From assembly GCF_018130615.1 (NCBI RefSeq), contig NZ_JAFCKB010000012.1, positions 1-64,000 of the forward strand: DNA of 64,000 nucleotides, given 5' to 3'. Below, in pieces: positions 55,629 through 64,000 of this stretch. The notes under the pieces are model-generated. The model was not told where the DNA came from. It saw only the letters and a list, made by a program, of their open reading frames with translations, and did not search any database. The first letter of the stretch is position 1. Every line of letters begins with the position of its first letter. This DNA comes from Bradyrhizobium manausense (GTDB taxonomy: Bacteria > Pseudomonadota > Alphaproteobacteria > Rhizobiales > Xanthobacteraceae). A program made the translations under genes and the position numbers.

Positions 55629-56755
55629 GTGGTGACGGCGCGCGCGGATAATGTGACGAGGCCCATCAGCGCTGCGAGCATCCAGAACGCCGTCGGCAGG
55701 CCGACGGCGTGGGCGACGAAACCGATGCCGGCAGGGCCAACCAGAACACCGCCATAGCCGGCGGTGGTGATCGACGCCACCGCGAGCCCCGTAGGCATCG
55801 CGGTCTGCGTTGCGGCCCCGCGGAACAGCACCGGCACCAGGTTCGACGCGCCGAGGCCGATGAGCAGGAAGCCGGCAATGGCGATGGCCGGGCTCGGTGC
55901 CAGCAGCAGCACCGCCAGGCCCGCGATCGCAAGCAGGCTTCCCCCGACCAGCGTTGCGCGGTCACCGATACGCGCCACGACGACGTCGCCGCCCAGCCGG
56001 CCGATGGTCATCGCGATCGAGAACACGATGTAGCCGATCCCGCCTCGTGCCTCGCTAACGAGACCCGCGTCGATGACGAGTAGCGCGCCCCAGTCGAGCA
56101 TCGCGCCTTCGATCAGGAAGGTGACGGCAGCCAACAGCGCCAGCAACAGCACGATGCCATGCGGCAGCACGAACAGCGGTCCCTCCTGCGCCTGCGCCCT
56201 GCGCAGCAGGCGCGGCGAGGCGAGCGCCATCGCGATCAGCATCAGCACGGAGCAGATCAACGCGCTCGCCAGCGGCCCAAGATGAAACGACAGCAGCGCC
56301 GTCATCACCGCGGATCCAGCGAAGCCGCCAATGCTGAAGAGCGCATGAAAGCCCGACATCAGCGGCTGTCGCGCCGCGCGTTCGACCTCGACGGCATGGA
56401 TGTTCATGGCGACGTCGATGGAGCCGAGCGCCGCGCCGAATGCGAGCAAGGCAATTGCCAACGTCACGGGCGTGCCGGCAATGACGAGCAGGGGCAACAC
56501 CAGCGCGAGGCCGATCCCGCCCCCGATGATGATAGGCTTGGTGCCATGACGGGCGCTCAAAATTCCGGTCGCGAGCATCGCAACGACGGAGCCGATCCCG
56601 AGGCTGAGCAGCAGCAGGCCGAGGACGGCGTCATCGACCGCGAGCCGCTCCTTCGCGAACGGCACCAGCGGTGCCCAGCACGCGAGGCCGAATCCGGCGA
56701 CCAGAAACGAGAGGCGCGTGGCGAGCCGCGTCGCCGGCCGGTCGGCTGAAGTCAT
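55622..56755 (-). CDS. MFS transporter (YbjJ/MosC-like)
   Basis: This 377-residue protein has about 12 predicted membrane segments and starts MTSADRPATRLATRLSF, with a GGAG site upstream. It shows the MFS pattern GFGLACWAPLVPFAKERL, DDAVLGLLLLSLGIGSV, ALGSIDVAMNIHAVEVE, GFHALFSIGGFAGSA and IGYIVFSIAMTIGRLGGD. The YbjJ/MosC subgroup contains exporters and rhizopine-locus transporters, so the substrate is unknown. It is divergent from the carbamoylase gene and convergent with the aldehyde dehydrogenase. The in-frame extension upstream to 56830 is ignored because the conserved part begins at the chosen ATG. Confidence 0.85.
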   Translation of the reverse strand: MTSADRPATRLATRLSFLVAGFGLACWAPLVPFAKERLAVDDAVLGLLLLSLGIGSVVAMLATGILSARHGTKPIIIGGGIGLALVLPLLVIAGTPVTLAIALLAFGAALGSIDVAMNIHAVEVERAARQPLMSGFHALFSIGGFAGSAVMTALLSFHLGPLASALICSVLMLIAMALASPRLLRRAQAQEGPLFVLPHGIVLLLALLAAVTFLIEGAMLDWGALLVIDAGLVSEARGGIGYIVFSIAMTIGRLGGDVVVARIGDRATLVGGSLLAIAGLAVLLLAPSPAIAIAGFLLIGLGASNLVPVLFRGAATQTAMPTGLAVASITTAGYGGVLVGPAGIGFVAHAVGLPTAFWMLAALMGLVTLSARAVTTK

Positions 56756-57082
56756 TCGTGTAACTCCGGGAGGGAATCGGGGGTAAGGGGCTGAGTTTAA
56801 CAACCCAAGATGCGGAGAGAGGTTCCGCACACTGTCATAGCATGGTTGCTGTCATTGCATGGTTATGGCCCAGAGGGGACGATTTGTCCGCAGAAGCGCG
56901 AAGAGCGCACGCGGAAGCGCAAATTCGGGACAAGCTGCCGCGCCCTTTGAGAGCGATGCGATCAACTCACGGCATGAAAGCTGCTTGGGTGGTCAACCGG
57001 CGCGAGGCTGCGTTATGCTGAGCGCGCCGACACGCCGTCGAAGCTGCAATCGTCAGCCTCATCAAGAATCAGGAACTCGCTG
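56756..57082. promoter_or_regulatory. Divergent intergenic region with a tandem 17-bp direct repeat
   Basis: No gene is supported in these 327 bp. Two adjacent 17-bp units at 56834-56850 and 56851-56867 share GTCAT(A/T)GCATGGTT, matching at 13 of the first 14 positions. A short inverted repeat GGAC-GATTT-GTCC lies at about 56877-56889. The direct repeat resembles a binding site for a dimeric activator or repressor, shared by the MFS and carbamoylase genes. Confidence 0.5.
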
Positions 57083-58015
57083 ATGCGTATCGTCAACGTT
57101 GCCGCCGCCCAGATGGGGCCGATTCAGAAGGCCGACAGCCGCGAGGCGGTGGTCAAGCGCATGATCGCGTTGATGGACGAGGCGAAAGCAAAAGGCGCCG
57201 ACCTGATCGCCTATCCGGAGTTGGCGCTGACGACGTTCTTCCCGCGCTGGTACGTGGAGGACCGGGCGGAGTTCGATAGCTGGTTCGAGCGTGAAATGCC
57301 GAACGCCGCGACCAGGCCGCTGTTCGAGCGGGCGGCGCAACATCAGATGGCGATGAATTTCGGCTATGCCGAGCTGACCCCTGACGGCCACCACTTCAAC
57401 ACCGCTGTTCTTACCGACAAGTCCGGCAGGATCGTCGGCAAATACCGCAAGGTCCATCTGCCGGGCCATGTGGAATACGACACCAGGCGCTCGCATCAGC
57501 ATCTGGAGAAGCGCTATTTCGAGCCGGGCGATCTCGGCTTCAACGTCTGGCGTGAGCTCGGCGGCATCATCGGCATGGCCATCTGCAACGACCGCCGCTG
57601 GCCCGAGACCTATCGTGTCATGGGCTTGCAGGGCGTCGAAATGGTGCTGATCGGCTATAATACGCCGTCGGTAAATGCGGAGCGAAGCGAGGAGGGCATC
57701 GAGAAGCGCCTGTTTCACAACCGCCTCTCGGTGCAGGCCGGCGCCTACCAGAACGCGACCTGGGTGATTGCCGTCGCCAAGGCGGGCGTCGAGGACGGCC
57801 ATCCGCTATTCGGCGGCAGCCTGATCGTCGATCCCAACGGCGAGATCGTCGCTGAAGCCAGGACAGAAGAGGACGAGCTTCTACTCCACCCTTGCGATCT
57901 CGACGCCACTACCTTTGGCAAGACCACAATCTTCAATTTCGCGCAGCACCGCCGTATCGAGCATTATGGCCTGATCACCAGCCGCACCGGCGCGGTGCTG
58001 CCGCCGGAGGAATGA
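57083..58015 (+). CDS. N-carbamoyl-D-amino-acid hydrolase
   Basis: This nitrilase-superfamily amidohydrolase cleaves N-carbamoyl-D-amino acids to D-amino acid, CO2 and ammonia. The 310-residue protein is close to the usual length of about 304. The catalytic triad is visible: Glu46 in YPELALTTF, Lys123 in KYRKVHLPGH and Cys168 in AICNDRRWPET. The subfamily features are RWYVEDRAEFDSWFE near the N-terminus, HVEYDTRRSHQHLEKRYFEPG, and YNTPSVN with EEGIEKRLFHN. The hydantoinase gene follows 60 bp downstream, giving the two consecutive steps of D-hydantoin breakdown. Confidence 0.92.
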   Translation: MRIVNVAAAQMGPIQKADSREAVVKRMIALMDEAKAKGADLIAYPELALTTFFPRWYVEDRAEFDSWFEREMPNAATRPLFERAAQHQMAMNFGYAELTPDGHHFNTAVLTDKSGRIVGKYRKVHLPGHVEYDTRRSHQHLEKRYFEPGDLGFNVWRELGGIIGMAICNDRRWPETYRVMGLQGVEMVLIGYNTPSVNAERSEEGIEKRLFHNRLSVQAGAYQNATWVIAVAKAGVEDGHPLFGGSLIVDPNGEIVAEARTEEDELLLHPCDLDATTFGKTTIFNFAQHRRIEHYGLITSRTGAVLPPEE

Positions 58016-58075
58016 TGCCGATGGTTTTCCTGCCAACTGGCAGTCCTTTCGCTCGGGCCTGTCACGGAGTGCCTC

Positions 58076-59545
58076 ATGACTGAACCCAACTACGATCTGA
58101 TCATCCGCGGCGGACGCGTCGCCACCACCACTGATGTGTTCGAGGCCGATGTCGCCATCTCCGGTGAGACCATCGCGGCTATCGGTCGCGGGCTTTCGCC
58201 GGCCAAGCGCGAGATCGATGCGCGCGGCAAGCTGGTGCTGCCGGGTGGCGTCGATAGCCACGCGCATATCGAGCAACTGTCCGCCGCCGGCATCATGAAC
58301 GCCGACACGTTCGAGAGCGCGACGGTCTCTGCAGCTTTCGGCGGCACGACAACGGTGATCCCGTTCGCAGCCCAGCATGTCGGCATGAAGCTGCCGCAGG
58401 TGGTGGAGGATTATCACGCGCTGGCGAAAAAGGGCGCCGTGATCGACTACGCCTTTCACATGATCATCGCGGATGCGACCAGGGAGACGGTCGAGGAGCA
58501 CATTCCGGCGCTGGTGAAGAAGGGGCATGCCTCGATCAAGATCTTCATGACCTATGACCGGCTCAAGATCGATGACGAGCCGCTGCTCGACATTCTGCTG
58601 GCCGCGCGCCAGTCCGGCGCGATGTTGTGCGCTCATGCCGAAAATCACGGCATCATCGCCTGGATGGTGAAGCGTCTGCTTGCGCGTGGCTACACGATGC
58701 CGAAATACCATGCCGTCAGCCACGCCCGCGTCTCGGAGGCGGAAGCCTTCACACGGTTGATCGGCATGGCGGCCTTGATCGATCAGCCGATCATGATCTT
58801 CCATGTCTCGACCGCCGATGGCGCCAAGGTGATCCGCGACTCGCGCGGGCAGGGGCTCAAGGTCTTTGCCGAGACCTGTCCGCAATATCTGTTCCTCACG
58901 GCTGATGATCTCGACAAGCCCGGCGCCGAAGGCGCCAAGTGGATGTGCAGCCCGCCGCCGCGAACGTATCAGGACCAGGAGGCGCTGTGGCAGGCGCTGT
59001 CGCTCGGCGATCTCCAGACCATCTCGTCGGACCACGCGCCATATCGCTATGACGAGACCGGCAAGCTGCGAGCCGGACCGAACCCGAACTTCAAGCAAGT
59101 CGCGAACGGCCTGCCGGGACTGGAGCTGCGGCTGCCGCTGCTGTTCGATGCGATGGTGTCGAAGGGACGACTGGGTCTTGAAAAGTTCGTCGAGCTGACC
59201 GCGACGGCACCGGCCAAGATCTACAATCTGCATCCGCGCAAGGGCTCGATCGCGGTCGGCGCCGATGCTGACATCGCAATCTGGGATCCCAACCGCGAGA
59301 CCGTGATCGCCGACGAGATGATGCATGACCTCGCCGGCTACACGCCGTTCGCAGGCCGCAAGCTGAAGGGCTGGCCGGTGTCGGTGCTGTCGCGCGGTCG
59401 TGTGATTATCGACGGTGACAGATGTCTGGCCAGCGCCGGAAGCGGAAAATTCCTGGCGCGCAGCGGCGGCGAGGCGGCGAAGCCGACCGGCCGGCTCGTG
59501 GCCGACATGGATCCGGAGCGGAATTTTGGAGCAAAATTGCTGTGA
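58076..59545 (+). CDS. Dihydropyrimidinase / D-hydantoinase
   Basis: This cyclic-amide hydrolase opens hydantoins or 5,6-dihydropyrimidines to N-carbamoyl compounds. In the 489-residue amidohydrolase the binuclear metal site is complete: His62 and His64 in VDSHAHIEQ, the carbamylated Lys155 in ASIKIFMTYD, His187 in CAHAENHG, His243 in FHVSTADG, and Asp319 in SSDHAPYRY. The C-terminal NPNFKQVANGLPGLELRLP and HPRKGSIAVGADADIAIWD are typical. No racemase or dihydropyrimidine dehydrogenase is next to it, so the natural substrate is open. Confidence 0.92.
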   Translation: MTEPNYDLIIRGGRVATTTDVFEADVAISGETIAAIGRGLSPAKREIDARGKLVLPGGVDSHAHIEQLSAAGIMNADTFESATVSAAFGGTTTVIPFAAQHVGMKLPQVVEDYHALAKKGAVIDYAFHMIIADATRETVEEHIPALVKKGHASIKIFMTYDRLKIDDEPLLDILLAARQSGAMLCAHAENHGIIAWMVKRLLARGYTMPKYHAVSHARVSEAEAFTRLIGMAALIDQPIMIFHVSTADGAKVIRDSRGQGLKVFAETCPQYLFLTADDLDKPGAEGAKWMCSPPPRTYQDQEALWQALSLGDLQTISSDHAPYRYDETGKLRAGPNPNFKQVANGLPGLELRLPLLFDAMVSKGRLGLEKFVELTATAPAKIYNLHPRKGSIAVGADADIAIWDPNRETVIADEMMHDLAGYTPFAGRKLKGWPVSVLSRGRVIIDGDRCLASAGSGKFLARSGGEAAKPTGRLVADMDPERNFGAKLL

Positions 59546-59783
59546 TCATGGCTCGCGCGCGCTGACGATCATTGCCGCAGTGAGCGCTCCTCCACCGGAC
59601 CAGAACCGGTCATCTCCAGCGGCGTCACTGCGTCCGTGCTGCTGTGCAACGATGGCCAAAAGTCGATGAGAACCCGCTGGCGGACGGCCGGTTACTGGCA
59701 TACCATTTGCACGCTAATGGGCTCGATTTCACCTGCCCTTGGCCAATGAACGGCCGGCATCACGGCATGACTGGGAGGACTTT
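59546..59783 (+). promoter_or_regulatory. Sigma-54 promoter candidate (59696-59711) before the ABC transporter
   Basis: The 16-nt block TGGCATACCATTTGCA fits the -24/-12 consensus TGGCAC-N5-TTGCW with the correct spacing (GG to GC), with one mismatch at the T of TGGCAT. It lies 72 bp before the ATG at 59784. The rest of this 238-bp gap shows no gene. Confidence 0.6.
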
Positions 59784-61385
59784 ATGGATCGCAGGACCGT
59801 ATTGAAGGGACTGGCCGGCGCAGGCGGCCTGGCATTGACCGGCCTATCGGCCCCGGCGATCGCCCAAGGCGCAGCGGCGCGCACCCTGCGTTTCGTGCCG
59901 CAGGCCAATCTCGCCAATTTCGATCCGATCTGGGGTACCCAATATGTCGTGCGCAATGCGGCGGCCCTGGTCTGGGATACGCTGTACGGCGTCGATGCGA
60001 AGCTGCAGCCGCAGCGCCAGATGGTCGAGTCCGAGGAAACCTCGGACGACGGCAGGATCTGGACGTTCAAGCTGCGCCCGGGGCTCAAATTCCATGACGG
60101 CGAGCCGGTGCTGAGCAAGGACGTCGTCGCGAGCCTGGCGCGCTGGGCCGCGCGCGATCCGATGGGCCTGATGATCCTGGCGATCCAGCAGGAGTTGACC
60201 CCTGTCGATGACCGCACCTTCAAGTGGGTGTTGAAGCAGCCCTTCCCGAAAATGCTCTATGCGCTGGCCAAGAACAACGCGCCGTGCTCCTTCATCATGC
60301 CAGAACGTATCGCGAAGACCGATCCGTTCAAGCAGATCACCGAGTATGTCGGCTCGGGGCCGATGAAGTTCGCCAAGAGCGAATGGGTCCCCGGCGCCAA
60401 ATCGGTGTTTGAGAAGTTCGCCGATTACGTGCCGCGGCAGGAGAAGGCCTCGTGGCTTGCCGGCGGCAAGCAAATTCTGGTCGATCGTGTCGAGTGGCTG
60501 GTGATGCCGGATCCCGCAACGGCTGCCGCGGCCTTGCAGAACGGCGAGGTCGACTGGTGGGAGAACCCGATTGCCGATCTCGTGCCCGTGCTGAAGAAGA
60601 ACAAGAACATCAGCGTCGATATCGGCGATCCCCTCGGCAATATCGGCTCGTTCCGCATGAATCATCTGTTCGCACCGTTCAACGACGTGCGGGCACGCCG
60701 CGCGGTGCTGATGGCGCTGAGCCAGGAGGACTACATGCGCGCGATCGTCGGCGACGACGATGCGCTGTGGAAGTCCCTGCCGGGCTTCTTCACGCCCGAT
60801 ACGCCGCTCTATAGCGAGATGGGGGGCGAGATCCTCAAGGGCAAACGGGATTTCGATGCGGCCAAGAAACTGCTCGCCGAGAGCGGCTATTCCGGCCAGC
60901 CGGTGACCTGCCTCGTAGCGCAGGACCAGCCGATCACCAAGGCGATGGGCGATGTGACCGCCGACCTCCTCAAGAAGCTCGGGATGAATGTTGACTTCGT
61001 CGCAACCGATTGGGGCACGGTCGGCTCCCGCCGCGCGCAGAAGACGCCGCCCGGACAAGGCGGCTGGAACATGTTCCACACTTGGCACGCGGGCGCGGAC
61101 TGCATCAATCCCGCGCCGTACACCGCTATTCGCGCCAATGGCGACAAGGCCTGGTTCGGCTGGCCCAACAGCCCCAACGCAGAGAAGGAGGTCACGGCCT
61201 GGTTCGACGCCAAGAACCTCGACGAGGAGAAGGCGGCTGTCGGCCGTCTCAACAAGGCGGCGCTCGATGATGTCGTCTACGCGCCGACCGGATTCTTCCT
61301 GAGCTACACGGCGTGGCGCAAGAACGTTTCGGGCATTACCAAGGGACCGCTGCCGTTCTTCTGGGGTGTATCGAAGACCGCATGA
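59784..61385 (+). CDS. ABC transporter substrate-binding protein, dipeptide/oligopeptide (SBP_bac_5) type
   Basis: This 533-residue protein has an N-terminal export signal with a twin-arginine-like motif (MDRRTVLKGLAGAGGLALTG, cleavage near APAIAQG). The family features are DGRIWTFKLRPGLKFHDGEPV, RWAARDPMG, GSGPMKFAKSEW, NGEVDWWENP, FNDVRARRAVLMALSQEDYM and FHTWHAGADCINPA. The ATG at 59784 has GGGAGG at 59773-59778; an upstream ATG-like extension is ignored. With the permeases and ATPase that follow, it forms an importer for peptides or for amide-type N sources. Confidence 0.9.
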   Translation: MDRRTVLKGLAGAGGLALTGLSAPAIAQGAAARTLRFVPQANLANFDPIWGTQYVVRNAAALVWDTLYGVDAKLQPQRQMVESEETSDDGRIWTFKLRPGLKFHDGEPVLSKDVVASLARWAARDPMGLMILAIQQELTPVDDRTFKWVLKQPFPKMLYALAKNNAPCSFIMPERIAKTDPFKQITEYVGSGPMKFAKSEWVPGAKSVFEKFADYVPRQEKASWLAGGKQILVDRVEWLVMPDPATAAAALQNGEVDWWENPIADLVPVLKKNKNISVDIGDPLGNIGSFRMNHLFAPFNDVRARRAVLMALSQEDYMRAIVGDDDALWKSLPGFFTPDTPLYSEMGGEILKGKRDFDAAKKLLAESGYSGQPVTCLVAQDQPITKAMGDVTADLLKKLGMNVDFVATDWGTVGSRRAQKTPPGQGGWNMFHTWHAGADCINPAPYTAIRANGDKAWFGWPNSPNAEKEVTAWFDAKNLDEEKAAVGRLNKAALDDVVYAPTGFFLSYTAWRKNVSGITKGPLPFFWGVSKTA

Positions 61386-61402
61386 TGCCGCGCTGAGGCC
61401 AG

Positions 61403-62344
61403 ATGCTTTCCTATATCCTCCGGCGCATCGTCGCCACCTTGCCGGTGATGGCGATTGTTGCACTGTTCGTGTTCAGCCTGCTTTACATTGCGCCGGGTGA
61501 CCCCGCCGTGGTGATCGCGGGCGACCAGGCAAGCCCGGAGGATGTGGAGCGCATCCGCCAGAGCCTCGGCCTCGACCGTCCGTTCCTGGTCCAGTTCGGA
61601 AGCTGGGTCTGGCGCATCCTGCACGGCGATCTCGGCACCTCGATCTTCACCAACCTGCCGGTCTCGACGATGATCGGGCAGCGTCTTGGGCCGACGCTGT
61701 CGCTGATGGTGGTCACGCTGCTGCTGACGATCGTGGTCGCGGTGCCGCTCGGCGTCGTGGCGGCATGGAAGGCCGGCAGCTTCATCGATCGGGCCATCAT
61801 GGGCTTTGCGGTGTTCGGCTTCTCGCTGCCGGTCTTCGTCGTCGGCTACATGCTTGCCTACATCTTCGCGCTCGAGCTCGAATGGCTTCCGGTGCAGGGC
61901 TATACGCCGCTGAACCAGGGCTTCTGGCCCTGGCTGGAGAATCTGATCTTGCCGGCGATCGCGCTCGGCTGCGTCTATATCGCGCTGGTCGCGCGTATCA
62001 CCCGCGCGGCCATGCTCGAAGTGTTGCAGCAGGACTATATCCGCACAGCGCGCGCCAAGGGCCTCGGGCAGGGCGGCATCCTGTTCATTCACGCGCTCAA
62101 GAACGCGGCTGTGCCGATCGTCACCGTAATTGGCATCGGCATCGCGCTGCTGATCGGCGGCGCGGTCGTGACGGAAAGCGTGTTTGCGATCCCTGGTCTT
62201 GGCCGTCTCACGATCGATGCGATCCTGCGCCGCGATTATCCCGTCATCCAGGGCATCGTGCTGCTGTTCAGCTTCGTCTACGTCCTCGTCAATCTGATGA
62301 TCGACGTCACCTATACACTCGTTGACCCGAGGATCCGCTATTGA
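61403..62344 (+). CDS. ABC transporter permease (DppB-like)
   Basis: This 313-residue membrane protein starts MLSYILRRIVATLPVMAIVAL. It has six predicted membrane helices and the binding-protein-dependent EAA loop seen in RTARAKGLGQGGILFIHALKNA. GDLGTSIFTNLPVSTMIGQR and the C-terminal VTESVFAIPGLGRLTIDAILRRDYPVIQG are DppB/OppB signatures. It begins 17 bp after the binding-protein stop and overlaps the next permease by 4 bp (TTGA). Confidence 0.92.
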   Translation: MLSYILRRIVATLPVMAIVALFVFSLLYIAPGDPAVVIAGDQASPEDVERIRQSLGLDRPFLVQFGSWVWRILHGDLGTSIFTNLPVSTMIGQRLGPTLSLMVVTLLLTIVVAVPLGVVAAWKAGSFIDRAIMGFAVFGFSLPVFVVGYMLAYIFALELEWLPVQGYTPLNQGFWPWLENLILPAIALGCVYIALVARITRAAMLEVLQQDYIRTARAKGLGQGGILFIHALKNAAVPIVTVIGIGIALLIGGAVVTESVFAIPGLGRLTIDAILRRDYPVIQGIVLLFSFVYVLVNLMIDVTYTLVDPRIRY

Positions 62345-63264
62345 CCGACGCGACCGTCAATCCGCAGGTGCTGCCGGCCGGCCTCGTGCTCGCGCCGCAA
62401 CTGCCTGAAATCCTCCGGCCCGTCACGATCCGACGTGGGTTCATCGGGTTCTTGCGCGGCCACCCCACCGTTGCGATCGGCGGGGCGCTGCTGCTGGCGC
62501 TGGTCCTGATCGCGATCTTTGCGCCATATCTCTGGACGGTGGACCCGACCGCGCTGGCGCCTGCCAGGCGCACCCGGGCGCCATCGGCGGCATTCTGGTT
62601 CGGCACCGACGTGCTCGGCCGCGATATCTACTCACGCGTGCTGTTCGGCGCGCGGGTCTCGCTCACGGTCGGGCTATCGGTTGCCGTGCTCGCATCCGCA
62701 GCCGGTCTCGCCATCGGCCTGGTTTCGGGATTCATCCGCTGGGCCGACGGCATCCTGATGCGTTTCATGGACGGGCTGATGTCGATCCCACCGATCCTGC
62801 TCGCAATTGCGCTGATGGCGCTGACGCGCGGCAGCGTCGGCAACGTCATCCTGGCCATCACCGTCGCCGAAATTCCGCGCGTGTCGCGCCTCGTCCGCAG
62901 CGTGGTGCTGTCGCTGCGCGAGCAGCCCTATGTGGACGCCGCGGTGGCCTGCGGAACGCGCACGCCGATGATCATCCTGCGCCACATCCTGCCCAACACG
63001 CTCGCGCCGATGCTGGTGCAAGCGACTTACATTTGCGCCAGCGCCATGATCACGGAGGCGATCCTGTCCTTCATTGGCGCCGGCACGCCGCCCACCATTC
63101 CGTCCTGGGGCAACATCATGGCCGAGGGTCGCGCGTTGTGGCAGGTCAAGCCTTACATCGTGTTCTTCCCGGCGGCGTTCCTCTCCGTCACCGTGCTCGC
63201 CGTGAACCTGCTCGGCGACGGCCTTCGCGATGCGCTCGACCCGCGCATGGCCAAGCGTCTCTGA
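62341..63264 (+). CDS. ABC transporter permease (DppC-like)
   Basis: This 307-residue permease has an OppC-type N-terminus ([23 protein letters not shown]), the [22 protein letters not shown] motif, [23 protein letters not shown] and the EAA loop [21 protein letters not shown]. The start is a TTG at 62341 that overlaps the stop of the DppB-like gene; a later in-frame start would shorten the conserved N-terminus. It probably forms the pore together with the upstream permease. Confidence 0.91.
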   Translation: MTDATVNPQVLPAGLVLAPQLPEILRPVTIRRGFIGFLRGHPTVAIGGALLLALVLIAIFAPYLWTVDPTALAPARRTRAPSAAFWFGTDVLGRDIYSRVLFGARVSLTVGLSVAVLASAAGLAIGLVSGFIRWADGILMRFMDGLMSIPPILLAIALMALTRGSVGNVILAITVAEIPRVSRLVRSVVLSLREQPYVDAAVACGTRTPMIILRHILPNTLAPMLVQATYICASAMITEAILSFIGAGTPPTIPSWGNIMAEGRALWQVKPYIVFFPAAFLSVTVLAVNLLGDGLRDALDPRMAKRL

Positions 63265-63283
63265 TGCGCCGAGGCTGATCGCG

Positions 63284-64000
<717 letters not shown>

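Noticed and set aside
57881-61463. 481- and 539-codon minus-strand frames under the hydantoinase and binding protein
   Set aside because: Both are opposite genes with complete active-site or family motifs, and show Arg/His/Asp-rich shadow composition.

Overview
The window is high-GC DNA from an alphaproteobacterium, most likely Bradyrhizobium or a close relative in the Nitrobacteraceae. The reasons are a PEPxxWA-type C-terminal sorting signal, an HvrA-like H-NS protein, orphan Tat-exported solute-binding proteins of the ABC_sub_bind family, and the oxygen-dependent (cobG/cobF/cobN) cobalamin route in an ATGA-coupled operon. This assignment rests on family recognition alone; no database search was run. 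No rRNA, tRNA, insertion sequence or CRISPR array was seen.

Layout. (1) 1-4.5 kb: the left edge is filled by a long minus-strand reading frame that starts at 2600 and runs out of the window. It begins as a NarL/LuxR-type response regulator and continues without a stop through a predicted membrane segment into a long Ala/Ser/Asp-rich tail with 96-bp (32-residue) tandem repeats. Divergent from it lie a PEP-CTERM-type secreted protein, an H-NS-like protein and two small proteins. (2) 4.5-8.3 kb, minus strand: a Tat-exported solute-binding protein translationally coupled to a hybrid histidine kinase (Cache-HAMP-HK-REC-HPt). (3) 8.5-28 kb: a two-partner secretion locus with a small exported protein, a 5,624-residue filamentous adhesin (TpsA) and its outer-membrane transporter (TpsB). 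(4) 28-50 kb: an almost complete aerobic cobalamin biosynthesis cluster. bluB-cobS-cobU and cobQ-cobO are on the minus strand; cobD-cobC are on the plus strand. A cobalamin riboswitch (34119-34313) precedes the main operon DUF1636-cobW-cobN-cobG-cobH-cobI-cobJ-cobL-cobE-cobM-cobB-cobA-cobF-cobT. cobK lies antisense between cobJ and cobL, and a phosphoglycerate-mutase-type phosphatase lies antisense at the end. (5) 49.9-54 kb: a second cobalamin riboswitch (49884-50058) ahead of a TonB-dependent receptor and a PepSY-type membrane reductase candidate. (6) 54-64 kb: an aldehyde dehydrogenase, an MFS transporter, then an N-carbamoyl-D-amino-acid hydrolase, a hydantoinase/dihydropyrimidinase and a dipeptide-type ABC transporter (binding protein, two permeases, ATPase cut by the right edge). 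A good sigma-54 promoter match precedes the transporter.

How the parts work together. The cob genes cover uroporphyrinogen III to hydrogenobyrinic acid a,c-diamide, the large cobaltochelatase subunit, adenosylation, amidation, aminopropanol and dimethylbenzimidazole supply, and nucleotide-loop assembly. Absent from the window are the cobaltochelatase AAA subunits (CobS/CobT in Pseudomonas denitrificans naming), the cob(II)yrinate reductase CobR and a cobalt transporter. The two riboswitches should lower synthesis and uptake together when cobalamin is plentiful. The right end looks like a nitrogen-scavenging module for hydantoins or dihydropyrimidines and N-carbamoyl amino acids, with import possibly under RpoN control.
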